Assembly: GCA_934045905.1 (NCBI GenBank)
Contig: OW203768.1
Coordinates: forward strand, 4,120,316-4,184,315
Source: Leuctra nigra
Lineage: Eukaryota; Arthropoda; Insecta; Plecoptera; Leuctridae
Direction of reading: 5' to 3'
DNA length: 64,000 nt
Below, piece by piece: positions 1 to 10,427 of this stretch. The notes beneath the pieces are model-generated. The model saw nothing but the letters and a program-made list of their open reading frames with translations, was not told the DNA's origin and made no database searches. Position 1 is the first letter of the stretch. Every line of letters starts with the position of its first letter. The position numbers and the translations under genes were made by a program.

Positions 1-266
1 AGGTAAAGACAAATTCAGTAGTTTGCGGAACAATTTTTTATCCGTTGATTGGTTGATTGGCATTAAGGTAGTCAAATTTTACAAATTATCAGTAAAAACC
101 TCATTATTTTTTAAAATCTTCCGTTTGGTCGAAAATCAACACGTTCCGATTAAGTTAAAATTTCGCATGGTGATCAAGACCAACATTTCCTCATATTTTA
201 CAAATTTTCAAGTATTTACAGATATGTTGCCATTTTAAAAGTTTTCAAAGGGTTTTCAAACTAGAT
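1..266. other. AT-rich sequence, nothing recognised
   Basis: A 71-codon open frame (23-238) is present but has no recognisable motif and AT-rich codon content like the surrounding non-coding DNA. I see no gene here. Confidence 0.4.
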
Positions 267-616
267 CTATGGTCCGTCTCAGAACTAGAGACACTCATTG
301 TTCTCGTTTATTATGTATCGTAAAATCATTTGCTCTCATTGTATCCTAAACCATTTATTGTCCGTCCCTTGTTCGATGTCGTTTACAACCTTGTTACTCT
401 TAGCCCTCTAAGGGTTGTAAAAATTCGTTCCAAAGATATGGACCTTGAGTGGGTGAAAATGTAGACACATTTGAGGGTCTATTGGCTCTGCGGCAGAGCT
501 GATACAGAAAGCATTCCACAGCTGAGGTTTGTTTTGATACTTTTACGTTTTTACGATAGGGTCAGGTCCAATATAAGTGAGAACAATGAGTGTATCTAGG
601 TCTGAAACGGACCATA
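267..616. mobile_element. MITE with ~37-bp terminal inverted repeats
   Basis: The left end (267-303, beginning CTATGGTCCGTCTCAGAACT) is repeated in inverted form at 579-616 with three or four mismatches. The interior (about 275 bp) has no open frame of note. No clear target duplication was found, so the superfamily is open. Directly visible structure; the class is inference. Confidence 0.7.
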
Positions 617-624
617 GAGTCCGA

Positions 625-709
625 GTCAACTAATGATGATACCTGCTTAGCACGGGCCGGCCCAACGTCCCTGACCATGGGATAAGCAGGTATCACGATT
701 AGTTGACAC
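625..709. mobile_element. 85-bp palindromic mini-element, copy 1
   Basis: An almost perfect inverted repeat with arms GTCAACTAAT(G)GATACCTGCTTA and a GGCCGGCC-rich centre. The same palindrome recurs at 52209-52292 with better-preserved arms, so it is a dispersed unit rather than a chance hairpin. It abuts the MITE at 267-616. Confidence 0.65.
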
Positions 710-805
710 CGACGGTAGGTCAGCACACCTTGAATGTGGGAACTGTGAAGGCTGTCCACATTCCACAATAGAATGTCCAAGAACCTCACTGTTTTTCAAA
801 AAGCC

Positions 806-1113
806 CCCCCCCCCCCCCCTGGATGTCAGGAAAACATACACATTTTCTGGTGTTTTACGTATAGTTTCATTTGTAACCAAAAAACTAAAGAACATTAATT
901 TCAAATTGTAAAAAAAATGCCCTGCGGGGCAGGTTTGAACATGTCTCCCACCACCCCAAAGTGCAAAATTTAAAAAATTATAGAATATTTCAACAAAATA
1001 CACCTCATAATGTCTCAAAAGTGATTTCAAAGTGTCCAAATACTAAAAACGCCCTGCGGGGCAGGGTGGAGGAGCCCCCCCCCCCTCCTGACAGATATCC
1101 TGCGGACGCCCAT
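806..1113 (-). repeat. CCCTGCGGGGC-module repeat (two subunits)
   Basis: Two subunits of a dispersed module, each with a run similar to 'gatttcaaagtgtccaaa' followed by a GCCCTGCGGGGC palindrome (917 and 1051), bordered by C-homopolymers and ending at GCGGACGCCCATG (1101-1113). The same module sits inside several hAT-like elements in this window. The ends of this copy were not resolved. Bases 1114-1377 downstream hold a Cys-containing open frame to 1368 that I cannot identify. Confidence 0.55.
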
Positions 1114-1377
1114 GAATTGTGTCACACCACTGCCGATGGACAGACCCAGAAGTGTGACGTCATGTCTGCCCCCATGTGTGTGTTCCACAATGCGTTGTTC
1201 TGTTCAATGGCATTGGGTCATCTCGGCATAGGGGCTTGTGACGTCACTGCAAAAGTGCAAGTAGTTGCGTGTGGATCCGAAGCTCCTCATCGTCTGTACG
1301 ATCTTGATACACACAACTTTCACAGATATAATTATACATTTGTTGCAAATAAGCTAACAATATTGTAAGATTATTTG

Positions 1378-1881
1378 CAGGGACTGGAACCGGAACCGGA
1401 ACCGATTAGAGCATATATTATTATAGGAACCGATCGTAATCAGAATCCATATTAGTTTTTAATGTAAAACCGGAACCGGAAACCTTAATAATATTTAACA
1501 TTATTTGGGTTCCATAACTGTTCCATAAAGGTTCTTTAAATAATTATTTTCCACAAATTTTTATTTCTTGCCTTCCAAATCGGAAATGATTTATTACAAT
1601 TAAATAATAACTGAGTCAATTAATGTTAGACATTTCTTGCTTTAGTTATGCAATCTACTGTGCATGAAGTTCCCAAATGTCGATTAAAAAAATGTTTTTA
1701 ATTATTGTCTGAATTGGAAGGAATCTGTTGGAACCCAAAGGGAACCGAAATGAAACCGGAACCGGAATTGGAATGGCTATTTTTTCAGGAACGGGAACAG
1801 GAATCGAACCCGATATTTTTTTTAAACTTGAAACCGAAACCGGAACCGAAATTCGTTTGGTTAATCAGGGATCAGGGACTG
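1378..1881. mobile_element. hAT-like non-autonomous element, TSD attatttg
   Basis: It starts CAGGGACTGGAACCGG and ends ATCAGGGACTG, and is flanked on both sides by the 8-bp duplication attatttg (1370-1377 and 1882-1889). Eight-bp target duplications with CAG...CTG termini are the hallmark of hAT transposons. The interior is rich in repeated 'ggaaccg' motifs at both ends and has no transposase. Confidence 0.75.
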
Positions 1882-1917
1882 ATTATTTGTGTGTAAATGT
1901 CTCACTGTACTGCAACT

Positions 1918-2090
1918 AGGTGGACGGTGGGAAGGAGGCTGTCGTGGGCTATTAGTAGAATCCAGCAAACAGTTGTATTTTCTCGCGACTGAGGAAAACC
2001 AGGAGGAACCTCAGTCGGGAAAGAGTAGTGCGGGAATCGAGCCTCGAACCTCCAGAGTGCAAGTACAGAGTGATCTAGCTGGATCCATGT
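1918..2090 (-). repeat. tRNA-derived SINE, antisense, 3'-truncated
   Basis: The antisense body 'ggtgggaaggaggc(t/g)gtcgtgg' and the antisense pol III box B (gaatcgagcctcgaacctcc) match the SINE family that is best seen at 3900-4170. The shared 3' tail is missing. Confidence 0.75.
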
Positions 2091-2159
2091 TCCGTCAAAA
2101 AAGTAAAAATACGATAAAAAACGAAAAGTATTGCAGAATTCACATAATAAATCATTGAT

Positions 2160-2500
2160 ATTTCAAACGAACAATACCGAAACATGTCCAACAACGCGCG
2201 AGTTTGTCTCGGGTATCTGCCGCTAGGCGCGTGATATTCGAAACTAAAAGTACCTAGAGAATGCGCTCAGATCAGTAAGATGGCCACTCATGCGAGTATG
2301 CAGTCCCGCGTGCGGGACTGCATACTCGCATGAGTATGCGCGTGCGCGTGCGGACAAGTCTCTTACATGTCAATCGTAACGAGTTCGGTAAAAGTTATAA
2401 AATCGTAATAAAATCTCTTCTCTTGTTCGCCTGATCTAAGAAGAACTCTTATTCACGACGATCACTTCCTCCTTCCCCTCTGAGCGTTTAGTTAGTGGAT
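2160..2500. other. Unassigned GC-richer block with a 50-bp palindrome
   Basis: Unlike its surroundings, this block is CG-rich (cgcgcg, gtgcgcgtgcg). It carries a perfect palindrome at 2286-2335, then TTATAAAATCG (2395-2405) and an AATAAA (2408-2413). TATA-like and polyadenylation-like motifs close together would fit a solo LTR, but no TG...CA ends or target duplication were found. Confidence 0.3.
2286..2335. repeat. Perfect 24-bp-arm palindrome
   Basis: Arms ACTCATGCGAGTATGC(AGTCCCGC) and its exact reverse complement are separated by only two bases (gt). It could extrude as a cruciform. Perfect arms with a 2-bp loop are normally unstable in genomes, so this is either young, functional or an assembly feature. 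Confidence 0.85.
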
Positions 2501-2524
2501 GATCCACCAAGGCCGGACTGAATA

Positions 2525-2708
2525 GACCAATTTATATTAAACATTATCTTGGTGGCTCTGTTTTCTAATAAATTATCGTACTTGCAGTTTGATATCTAGC
2601 TACCCAAGTCCCTGTTTCAACAATAAATAGGACAAAGACTTGGGTACCTGGGAATCAAACTGATTATTGTTAGAAATCATAGCCACCAAGATAATTTTTA
2701 AATCGGTC
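2525..2708. mobile_element. MITE with TA duplication (Tc1/mariner-like)
   Basis: Inverted ends GACCAATTTAT... and ...ATCGGTC extend inward for about 80 bp and include shared stretches such as ATTATCTTGGTGGCT. TA dinucleotides flank both ends (2523-2524 and 2709-2710). There is no open frame. Its right end was later hit by the hAT-like element that begins at 2715. Confidence 0.65.
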
Positions 2709-2714
2709 TATAAA

Positions 2715-3719
2715 CAGGCGCGTAGGAACTTCATTTTGAGTGGGGGGGTCAAAATTATGGGGATCAATGAATGTGAGGAAAAGTAGTCGTCGTTACAATG
2801 GGGTCTGGGAAGCCCGCAACCCAAATTGCCCCGCAGGGCCTTTTTTGAATTTTTGATACAAAAGAATCGAATTTGAAGCTATTTTTGTATATTTTTCAAA
2901 GAAATTTACAATGTGTGAAATGCAATATTCTGTGGAAACTTTAAGAAATGTAATATAATTTGTAGCTATTTGTTTTTAATACCCATTATTGGCCCCGCAG
3001 GGAATTTTTTGGGTTATTGATACAAAATAATCGAGCTTAAAGCTATTTTAGCATACTTTTCAAAGAAATTTAAAATGTATGAAATGCAATATTCTGTGGA
3101 AACTTTATACAAATGTAATATAACTGTAACTATTTGTTTTTATAGAATCCCCATTGGCCCCGCAGGGAATTTTTTGAGTTTTTGATGCAAAAGAATCGAA
3201 TTTGAAGCTATTTTGGCATCGTTTTCAAAGAAATTTAAAATTTGTGATATGCAATATTCTTGGGAAACTTTGACAAAATGCATTATAATCTGTAAATTTT
3301 GTTATTCGATAAAATCCCTAAAGATAATCGATTATGAATAGATTTTGGAATTGCTTTGAAAACGGTGCTTATTCGGTATCATAGTTTAACGTGTAATTAT
3401 TAAATTGTATTCATGAGGATGATCATGTTGGACAAATGATTCGGTATCATGGTTTAACGTGTAATTATTAAATTGTATTCATGAGGATGATCATGTTGGA
3501 CAAATGAGTTATTGTCTAATTGGACAATACCTACTGTTCAATTAGCTTTGCAAAACTTGGGAAAATTTTGAGAATTCAACCTCATAATGGAGCAAATTTG
3601 TGCATTTTTGGATCTCTTTATCAAAATTTGTGTGTATCTGGGGGTTATATCTGGGGGTGTCAAGATGAAAAGTGGGGGGGTCATTGACCCCCACTCCCCC
3701 CCCCCTTCCTACGCGCCTG
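2715..3719 (+). mobile_element. hAT-like non-autonomous element, TSD tctataaa
   Basis: Termini CAGGCGCGTAGGAA / TTCCTACGCGCCTG are flanked by an exact 8-bp duplication, tctataaa (2707-2714 and 3720-3727). Inside are three direct ~165-bp subunits (from about 2830, 2993 and 3158), each led by a CCCCGCAGGG palindrome, then a 69-bp direct duplication (3372-3510). A second copy with the same ends lies inverted at 55715-56475. No transposase is present, so it must be mobilised in trans. Confidence 0.88.
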
Positions 3720-3899
3720 TCTATAAACCATAATTTGCATCAATTAAATTCATCTTATTTTGTAATCTTGAGAAGTTTCAGGATATTCTACCTTCGTCTC
3801 TAATTTGCATCAACCATTCTATCCGTTTTTATGTATAACCACCCGCGGTTAAAAAATTACGATAAACGGCAAGTTTAGGGCTCGAAGTTATGGCAGGTA

Positions 3900-4170
3900 A
3901 CAGGTATGGCTGAGTGGTAATGCTCTGAACTTGTATTCCGGAGGCCCGGGTTCGATTCCCGTGGCCGTCCTTCCTGGCTGTTTTTTTTTTCGTGGTATTC
4001 CCTCAGTCGACAGGCAAATGCTGGGAAGGTACCCTACTAATATGCCACGACCGCCTCCTTCCCACATACCATTCTTACATATACTCTTCACCATCATCTC
4101 CACAATCATCATTCATCCGTCGCCATTAGCCTCGCTGCAGAACAGTGCGACGTTAAACCCCAATAAAAAA
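3900..4170 (+). repeat. tRNA-derived SINE, best full-length copy
   Basis: The 5' tRNA-like head has box A TGGCTGAGTGG (3907-3917) and box B GGTTCGATTCC (3949-3959). The body contains 'aaatgctgggaaggt', 'ccacgaccgcctccttccca' and 'catccgtcgccattagcc'. The tail is 'cagtgcgacgttaaaccc' followed by A-rich sequence. All other SINE copies in the window are recognised by these blocks. Pol III transcription and LINE-mediated spread are inferred from the class. Confidence 0.88.
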
Positions 4171-4187
4171 GTCAGTGCTAGTTAAAT

Positions 4188-4340
4188 TGAGGAATTTTAT
4201 TAGGTATGAGGAGATTGGTTGGTTCTTACGATCAAAGCCTCCAAACCTCACATACTCGAAATCTACATTCATATCTGTGTTTTGTCTGGAATCTAGTTTT
4301 GAGAAAGGAAATTTTACAATGTCCTCGTTCGTACCATGAT
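4188..4340. repeat. Interspersed repeat, copy 1
   Basis: A stretch containing 'ggttggttctta(c/t)(g/a)atcaaa' and 'tactcgaaatct' recurs at 51690-51830 in the SPH gene's intron, roughly three-quarters alike by eye. No coding content or class-defining ends are visible. Confidence 0.5.
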
Positions 4341-5335
4341 CTTCATTCTTCAGGGACACTGTATTGTATTTATTGAAGTTATAAACCTATAAGGCACCTA
4401 TTCCTTTTTGGTCCCTCGCTGAGTTTGACGCCCCCTGACAACTCCGCAGCCCGCCACACAAACGACCTTGGTGTCCCCTGACATCTCTACCTCCCGCACT
4501 GCTCGACCTTGATATGCCCCCGCCACTTATGCATCCCGTCACGAGGCGTGGGTGATTTCACACACTTCTCCTCACTTCAAGAGATGAAAGTTGCGTCTCT
4601 GGCGAACATCTTTCAGTCAATCACTGTGCGAGGCGGCGATACGTGCTGAATACACGGTTCCCATAGCAACACGTGCTAATACACGGCTCTGCATAGCAAC
4701 ACGTGCTAATACACGGCTCTGCATAGCAACACGTGGTTGTGTTCGTGCAACAGTGCGGTTAGTGCTATTAGTGCGGTTAGTGCTGTTAGTGTTGGTACTG
4801 CTGTTAGTGCTGCTACTGCCGATAGGGCTAAGAGTGATCTCTTTATCTGGGAGGACTTTATTTCAGTCTTTATAGATTCGATTTCTGTGTTTTACATCGA
4901 CTTTTAAGTGCTTAAAGTGATTGGAAGTGCTTATTTTATTTTCACTAATATACGGATAATCAATATCACAGTAAGTACAGAGATATTTTTAAAATATTGT
5001 TCGAAAACATTTTTTTCTGATGACCTTATAGATGGTAGAATGATGATAAAAAATAAACATGAACTGCAAATTGTAAAATTTGCATTTTAAAGATATTAAA
5101 TTTGCCGTTCTTACTCAATAAAATATTTATGATTTCCGATAAGTGGCATTATGGTTGTTACATGGTTTAGATAAGTCAGGAGCGTGGTATTAAGTTGTCC
5201 TCATTGGTTGCTATGCAACTTCTCGTTTGATCGAAGGCCAAACATTATATTTGACGTCAAATTGAAGAAGCGGACCTACTCTTTTTCTTTACAGACAGAA
5301 CTGCACCAACACTTTGCATTATAATATTTCTGGAA
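4341..5335. other. Intergenic, with a 30-bp tandem repeat at 4660-4735
   Basis: About three copies of a 30-bp unit (CATAGCAACACGTGCTAATA...) are followed by a gttagtgct-type simple repeat (4755-4825). The 94-codon open frame across this repeat is explained by the repetition. I see nothing else that looks like a gene. Confidence 0.45.
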
Positions 5336-5550
5336 TTGCCCTCACGAGGTCGCGAGTTCGATTCCTGCGTACGTCTTTCACGACTGAGGTTACTAGTGGT
5401 TTCACTCAGTCAATATGCAAACGCTACTTATAGCCACGACCGCCTCCTTCCACCCGTCAATCCTTCCCACTCATTCTCCATCGTCACCATCATAATCATT
5501 CATCCGCTGCCATTAGCCCAATTACAGAACAATGCGACGTTAAACAATAC
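5336..5550 (+). repeat. tRNA-derived SINE
   Basis: Box B GAGTTCGATTCC at about 5354-5365, the body block 'ccacgaccgcctccttcca' and the tail 'caatgcgacgttaaacaa' match the full copy at 3900-4170. The box A end is degraded. Confidence 0.8.
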
Positions 5551-7089
5551 TTAAATATGAAATTCAGCAATCATGAAGGCACCACCATTGTTTATTTTAT
5601 CATTATTCAAACAATCCGAATTGTGTCGTGATCAATTGACATTAATTACTGCTGTTGTCAAATGCGGGTCGTGTTTTCTAATTATTGATAACGATATTAA
5701 ATTTAACAAACAGATCTTACAATACCCTCTGAAGGCTAAAGCCATAAAGTTCGGACTCATCTTTGCTAAATCATAAAGATTTTATATGCAAATATTTGTA
5801 TTCACTCGTAAAGAAGATTTTTATGGGTCGTGTAAATTCAGGTCTTCGATTCTAAAGGGCAAGTTTAAGACATAAAAGTCGGCCTTTGAAAGTGAAAACG
5901 AATCACTGGACTGGAGTAATCTTCCTCGGCATGAATTAGCATTGTAGATGAATTAATTCACTTGTAAGGTCTCCGCAGCGCCGTCTAGGCTCATTATAAG
6001 GCATTCAGGGTTAGTTTCTCTCGTCGTTACAGAGTGTTACTTCACTTCTTATGTATTAGATACATATTTAAGTAAAGGCCCCATTCCCATTCGCAAAGAG
6101 CAGGATTCTGTAGCTATGCGGTTTTCTCTACATGAAATATAATAAATATCTCTCTCTGTACTATATTTGAAGAAGTTAATTGTTTAGTAAACTGTTTGTT
6201 ATAAAGAAGTTGTGTGATACTTTAGTAGAAATTTACAAAATGTATCAATCCTTTCAGAAACTTCACACTATCTATAAATAATGTCATAGAGTTGCAAACT
6301 GTGTTATTACTTACACTCCTGCTCAACCAAACTAAAAAACTATAGTACATTCTATCAAATTAACACTCTTTTATTTTTGGTTCTCCTCGTTAATTCTATA
6401 TAATCTCTACATAATTAAAATTTATTTTGCATAATTGACAGAAATTCTGGAAAATTCTCACTGTATAAAAAAATGAATAATAGGTAGTATGAAAATATAA
6501 AAATTAAATTAATGGTCATTAAATTTAACGATGAAGGAGGAGGATGAGGAAGAAAGGAAGAAATGTGCCGGGTTTGGCAAGCCGTTATTGATATATTCTT
6601 AGGCCTATAATAAGAAGTATCTAGACTAATGTGGAACAAAAGTTTGTATGTATGAATGCGATAATTTTATCATTATAAATAAATAGTTTGTTTTCAGCAA
6701 CTTACGTTAGTTGCCAAAATTATAGCGTACTTGATTTTTATTAAACCGTATAATTGTGAATTACCTCAAAGACTAGTACAATCTTCCTGCACTTATTCTT
6801 CGAATATGTCCCGCATAAGACCCAGCCAATTGAACATTACGTTATTCGACAGATAAAATTAATTCGAAAGTTATCAGGGAAAAGTTCACTAAGCCACGCC
6901 ATGAAACACTATAATTAATTTTCAATTGAAAATGAAAGCTGAATCCAACAGTACAATGACAACGATTAACAATAACCTATCAATAACCAATTGATTGTAT
7001 GCAAATTCGCCGCGAGTGAAAAATACGCCCTGCACAACTTTCATCGGCACATTGTCAATGCAGATAACAGCTGGGCTTTGGCTGCAGGG
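5551..7089. other. AT-rich intergenic DNA
   Basis: No splice-framed coding stretch, RNA gene or structured repeat was recognised. Short open frames here (for example 5573-5776) have no motif. Confidence 0.4.
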
Positions 7090-7200
7090 AGATTGTGATC
7101 TAGTAGGAAGAATGGTTGGAATGCCTGGAGTGAGTCTAGAACCCAGGACCTCCGGAATGCGAGTCCAGTGAGTCAACATCTGAGCCACTAGGACCTGATG
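7090..7200 (-). repeat. SINE tRNA-like head, antisense fragment
   Basis: Read on the minus strand it has 'gtggctcagatg' (box A-like) and 'ggtcctgggttctagactc' (box B-like) in tRNA spacing. The body is not preserved. It is a pseudo-tRNA head rather than a functional tRNA because the arms do not pair. Confidence 0.5.
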
Positions 7201-7663
7201 CATTAACTAAGAGATTTATTGTGAATAGTTTTCAAGGAATCGTTTTACAAAGATTGATAGAATTCTCTGAATTTCAAAACCGGAAAATTTATGTTGACGT
7301 CACAATTTGCTGTATTACCTTGGCATTAAAGTCTTCACCGGTATCACATTGACGGGTACTTAAAGATGAATTAATAATTCTGATATACGTCATGACGCAA
7401 TTTATCCCGCCGAAATACATCAAGACAAATTAATATGAGTTCTATAAATACATATATTACTTTTTTTATTTTGATCACTATTTGTCACAATTATTTAGTC
7501 GATATATACAATTTTACTGAAATAAAACTTGATGAACTTCCCTATTCATAGCTTGCACGATCTTCTTTTGTTTTAGCAGCAATGCAAAATTATTGAATTT
7601 TTCACCCGAGGACTGACATTTGTTGGCACTTTGACGGGTCAGATTTATAACTTTATTGAGGTA

Positions 7664-10426
7664 CCGTAAAATGGGGTGACAAGGAAGATTTTTCACCTTT
7701 GATGGCTCATATTTCCCAAAATAATTTGATTTTGAAAATTTTGAGAAATTCCATTTCAGGTCTTGGCTCAAGGAACACATAGGGATTGAAATATATTGAA
7801 AAAATTCCATAGGTCCATTGTTATTGGTCATTTATTGGTAAATTCTCATGAATCCATTATTGGGGTGACAAGAAAACAGTGGTGTTTTGGCTGATTACAG
7901 TGATTTATAATATGGGGAGGCGTTGAGAAAAATTAAATTGCATCAAAAAAGTATTATTTTACTCATTTAAAAATAATTAGACACTTTTTGATTAACGATC
8001 GTTAGAATTAACGCAAAAATTGAAGTTTTCTCCTTTTAACGGTACAATTGATTAATTAATTTATTATAAAATAATAGGGATGTTTATAAGGATAGTATAA
8101 GATATAAAGTAACATATTTGACCTATTATCAAACATTTATATCAGTAAGTATGCGATTACTATGCATAATTACCTACCATTTACTAAGATTAATAGAAAA
8201 TTTGAAACCTCCCCTTCTTAACACCTGTGGGTTCAAAACTTTGCCAATCACCTGTTCAAAGCTAAACAATGAAATATCTTGAATATTAGGCTTAACAAAA
8301 CTTGATTCTTTGTAATTTTGCACACGCAAGAAGTCACCTTGAAACTCGCCGTCGCTGTCTTGCAGCGCGACAATCTTGCCCAAAAAGAAATTGTTCTTCT
8401 TGGAAGAGGATGCACGTTGATTGCTGTAATCGACAACAATCCAGTCCTCAAGATTTAAGTCACACGCAAGCTCAACAGGGAAAATCCCAGACACTGCATG
8501 ATTGTTTTCTTGTGTGGCCACCGGTAAATCACATTCATTCACCTCTCCTTCATTCTCTTCACCATCACTTTTCTCCTCACACATCAGATTTTCATCGTCT
8601 TCTTCAGTCTCAGATTGAGTCGACTCCTCAGACGATGAATCATCGACTTCTTCATCTTCTTGAAAATCAGCTCCAAGGACACTCTTCCCAGGAACCACGA
8701 CAACTTTTTTTCTTTGCTGGCGCGGCTTTGCTACATCATATCTCATCTCTTTTAATAATGAAGAGACGGAATCATTTATGATCTCTTCATCTTCAGCACC
8801 ATTCGTTTCGCTCACATTGGGAATAAGCGACAAGATTTTAAATCTGTCAATGGGAACAATCCCACACTTTTCAAACCCCTTGACAACATTGGCTTGCTGA
8901 TTTGGCTCCAAAGCGGAGGACAACTGGTTTAGCAGACGAGGAAACACGTCCTTCGGAACACAGCTCTCCTTCCTCCCGGGTCCTTTCTTCCAGTCAGTTA
9001 GGATCTTTCGCCAAGCCCCTTTCAATGGACGGAAAAATGCAACATCCATTGGTTGCGTCAGGTGAGTGGAATTTGGTGGAAGAAACACGAATGAAATATT
9101 TAAATCTTCACACGTTTTAATGACGTCAGGTGACAAATGTGATGCAAGGTTGTCTCCAATCAACATTTTCTTGCCTGGAAGACGACGTAAGTAAGGAACG
9201 GCAACCGTGTGCACCCAGTCACTGAAGCAGCATGCGTCAAACCACCCCGATACGCTTCTATTATAGCGCGCTCCTTTGGGTCCTCCGGTTGTCCAAGAGC
9301 CATACATGTGTAATGACTTATAAACAACGTAAGGCGGCAGAACAGTCCCGTCAGCGGCAGCCGCATACATTAGGGACGTAGCCGACTTACTAGAATTCAT
9401 AATTCTTTCGGGGTACTTTGTCCCGCGACGAATCAATACTCGCTTTCGACCAGGATCGTCGGAAAGGTTGGTCTCGTCATAATTGACGATATTACACGGC
9501 GGAATGCCTTCAATTGATTCAGATAGATGATCAAAATATTGATTAATGGCTTCTGGGGACACACCAGCCCTGCTTCTCTTTATGTTTTGACACATTCTCT
9601 CTGATATTCGCGCTTTGTGCCTATTCAAAAAGGATTGAGCAAAATCCTTTCCAGGCAAGTTGTTTTTAAACTTCGGAATTGTCATACCCTTCATGTCCAA
9701 GTAACTTTTTACTAGCATTCGCAGATCTATCGTATCTAGTGGGTACCCCCATTGCCCACAAGTAATTATGCGATCTACAATCAAATTCTCCACACTGGCA
9801 GAGAGTGTAGGTTGACCGCCGGCTGACTTCATCGAACCCGGAGGTGCTTTGAGGTGACGATACAATGTTGAATAGTCAACTTGGTATGTCGTGGCAGCTA
9901 TACTGATGGACATACCATCTTTAACAGCTTGCATGGCAACTCCAATAGTTGCTAAGTTTGGTTTGATCCTTCTTTTCACTCTTGGATCGGCTTGGTATTT
10001 TCTGGGCATTGTGCTTCTTGTGACCCCACTTAACCTACAAAAAGCAACATAATCACATTTCAATATTTTTTATATTGAAGGATGCATTTCACAGGAATGA
10101 TAAATTTTCTTTATAGCTATTATAGTACTGGAATGCAATAAAAAAATACGAGGATGCTTACCGTTCAGCAGAATTTTGTGGGCAGACCAAGTTTTGCCGA
10201 CAACGTTTTGTGACACTTTTGGAGCGCACTTTCAAGATGCTGTCACTCAGTCACAGCCTTCTTGATTGTGAGCACTGACATTTAGTCAACTGCGTCAAGC
10301 TAGCTTCTAAGTGTGGCGCGAATTTCAAATGTTTTGTTCAGAAAATGTAAAAGATATTGGAAATTGAATTATTTTCCCGAAATTTTTTCTTGTCACCCCA
10401 CGATTCCTTGTCACCCCATTTTACGG
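7664..10426 (-). mobile_element. Intact-looking pogo/Tigger-like DNA transposon
   Basis: A 2.76-kb element with perfect 23-bp terminal inverted repeats (beginning CCGTAAAATGGGGTGACAAG) flanked by TA on both sides (7662-7663, 10427-10428), the target duplication of the Tc1/mariner/pogo group. A GGGGTGACAAG core recurs just inside each end (about 7862 and 10389-10399), giving two copies per end as candidate transposase binding sites. It carries one uninterrupted transposase gene on the minus strand. Perfect ends and an open gene suggest recent activity. Confidence 0.88.
8174..10009 (-). CDS. pogo/Tigger-like DDD transposase, 611 aa
   Basis: This is the transposase of the surrounding element, expected to bind its inverted repeats and cut and paste it in the nucleus. 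The protein opens with a psq/CENP-B-type helix-turn-helix (about residues 18-55, AATTYQVDYSTLYRHL), then a CENP-B-like DNA-binding region. The DDE_1 catalytic core has D178 (NYDETN), D286 (LIGDNLASH) and D322 (THLTQPMDVAFF). The D286-D322 spacing gives DD35D, normal for the pogo branch, in which the third residue is Asp. The tail (about 450-520) is Ser/Glu/Asp-rich. I chose the ATG at 10007-10009 (MPRKYQ) over an in-frame ATG 18 codons upstream, because a splice acceptor at 10035/10036 pairs with a GTAAGC donor at 10161 and would remove the upstream one, leaving a 127-nt 5'UTR intron. No stops or frameshifts. Assignment to family is firm; activity is inference. Confidence 0.9.
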   Translation of the reverse strand: MPRKYQADPRVKRRIKPNLATIGVAMQAVKDGMSISIAATTYQVDYSTLYRHLKAPPGSMKSAGGQPTLSASVENLIVDRIITCGQWGYPLDTIDLRMLVKSYLDMKGMTIPKFKNNLPGKDFAQSFLNRHKARISERMCQNIKRSRAGVSPEAINQYFDHLSESIEGIPPCNIVNYDETNLSDDPGRKRVLIRRGTKYPERIMNSSKSATSLMYAAAADGTVLPPYVVYKSLHMYGSWTTGGPKGARYNRSVSGWFDACCFSDWVHTVAVPYLRRLPGKKMLIGDNLASHLSPDVIKTCEDLNISFVFLPPNSTHLTQPMDVAFFRPLKGAWRKILTDWKKGPGRKESCVPKDVFPRLLNQLSSALEPNQQANVVKGFEKCGIVPIDRFKILSLIPNVSETNGAEDEEIINDSVSSLLKEMRYDVAKPRQQRKKVVVVPGKSVLGADFQEDEEVDDSSSEESTQSETEEDDENLMCEEKSDGEENEGEVNECDLPVATQENNHAVSGIFPVELACDLNLEDWIVVDYSNQRASSSKKNNFFLGKIVALQDSDGEFQGDFLRVQNYKESSFVKPNIQDISLFSFEQVIGKVLNPQVLRRGGFKFSINLSKW

Positions 10427-10427
10427 T

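Noticed and set aside
1119..1132. TGTCACACCACTG as the right end of a CAGTGGTGT-type hAT element
   Set aside because: No matching left end or 8-bp duplication was found upstream.
3900..3965. tRNA gene at the head of the SINE
   Set aside because: Boxes A and B are present, but the arms do not form a full cloverleaf and the sequence continues into the SINE body.
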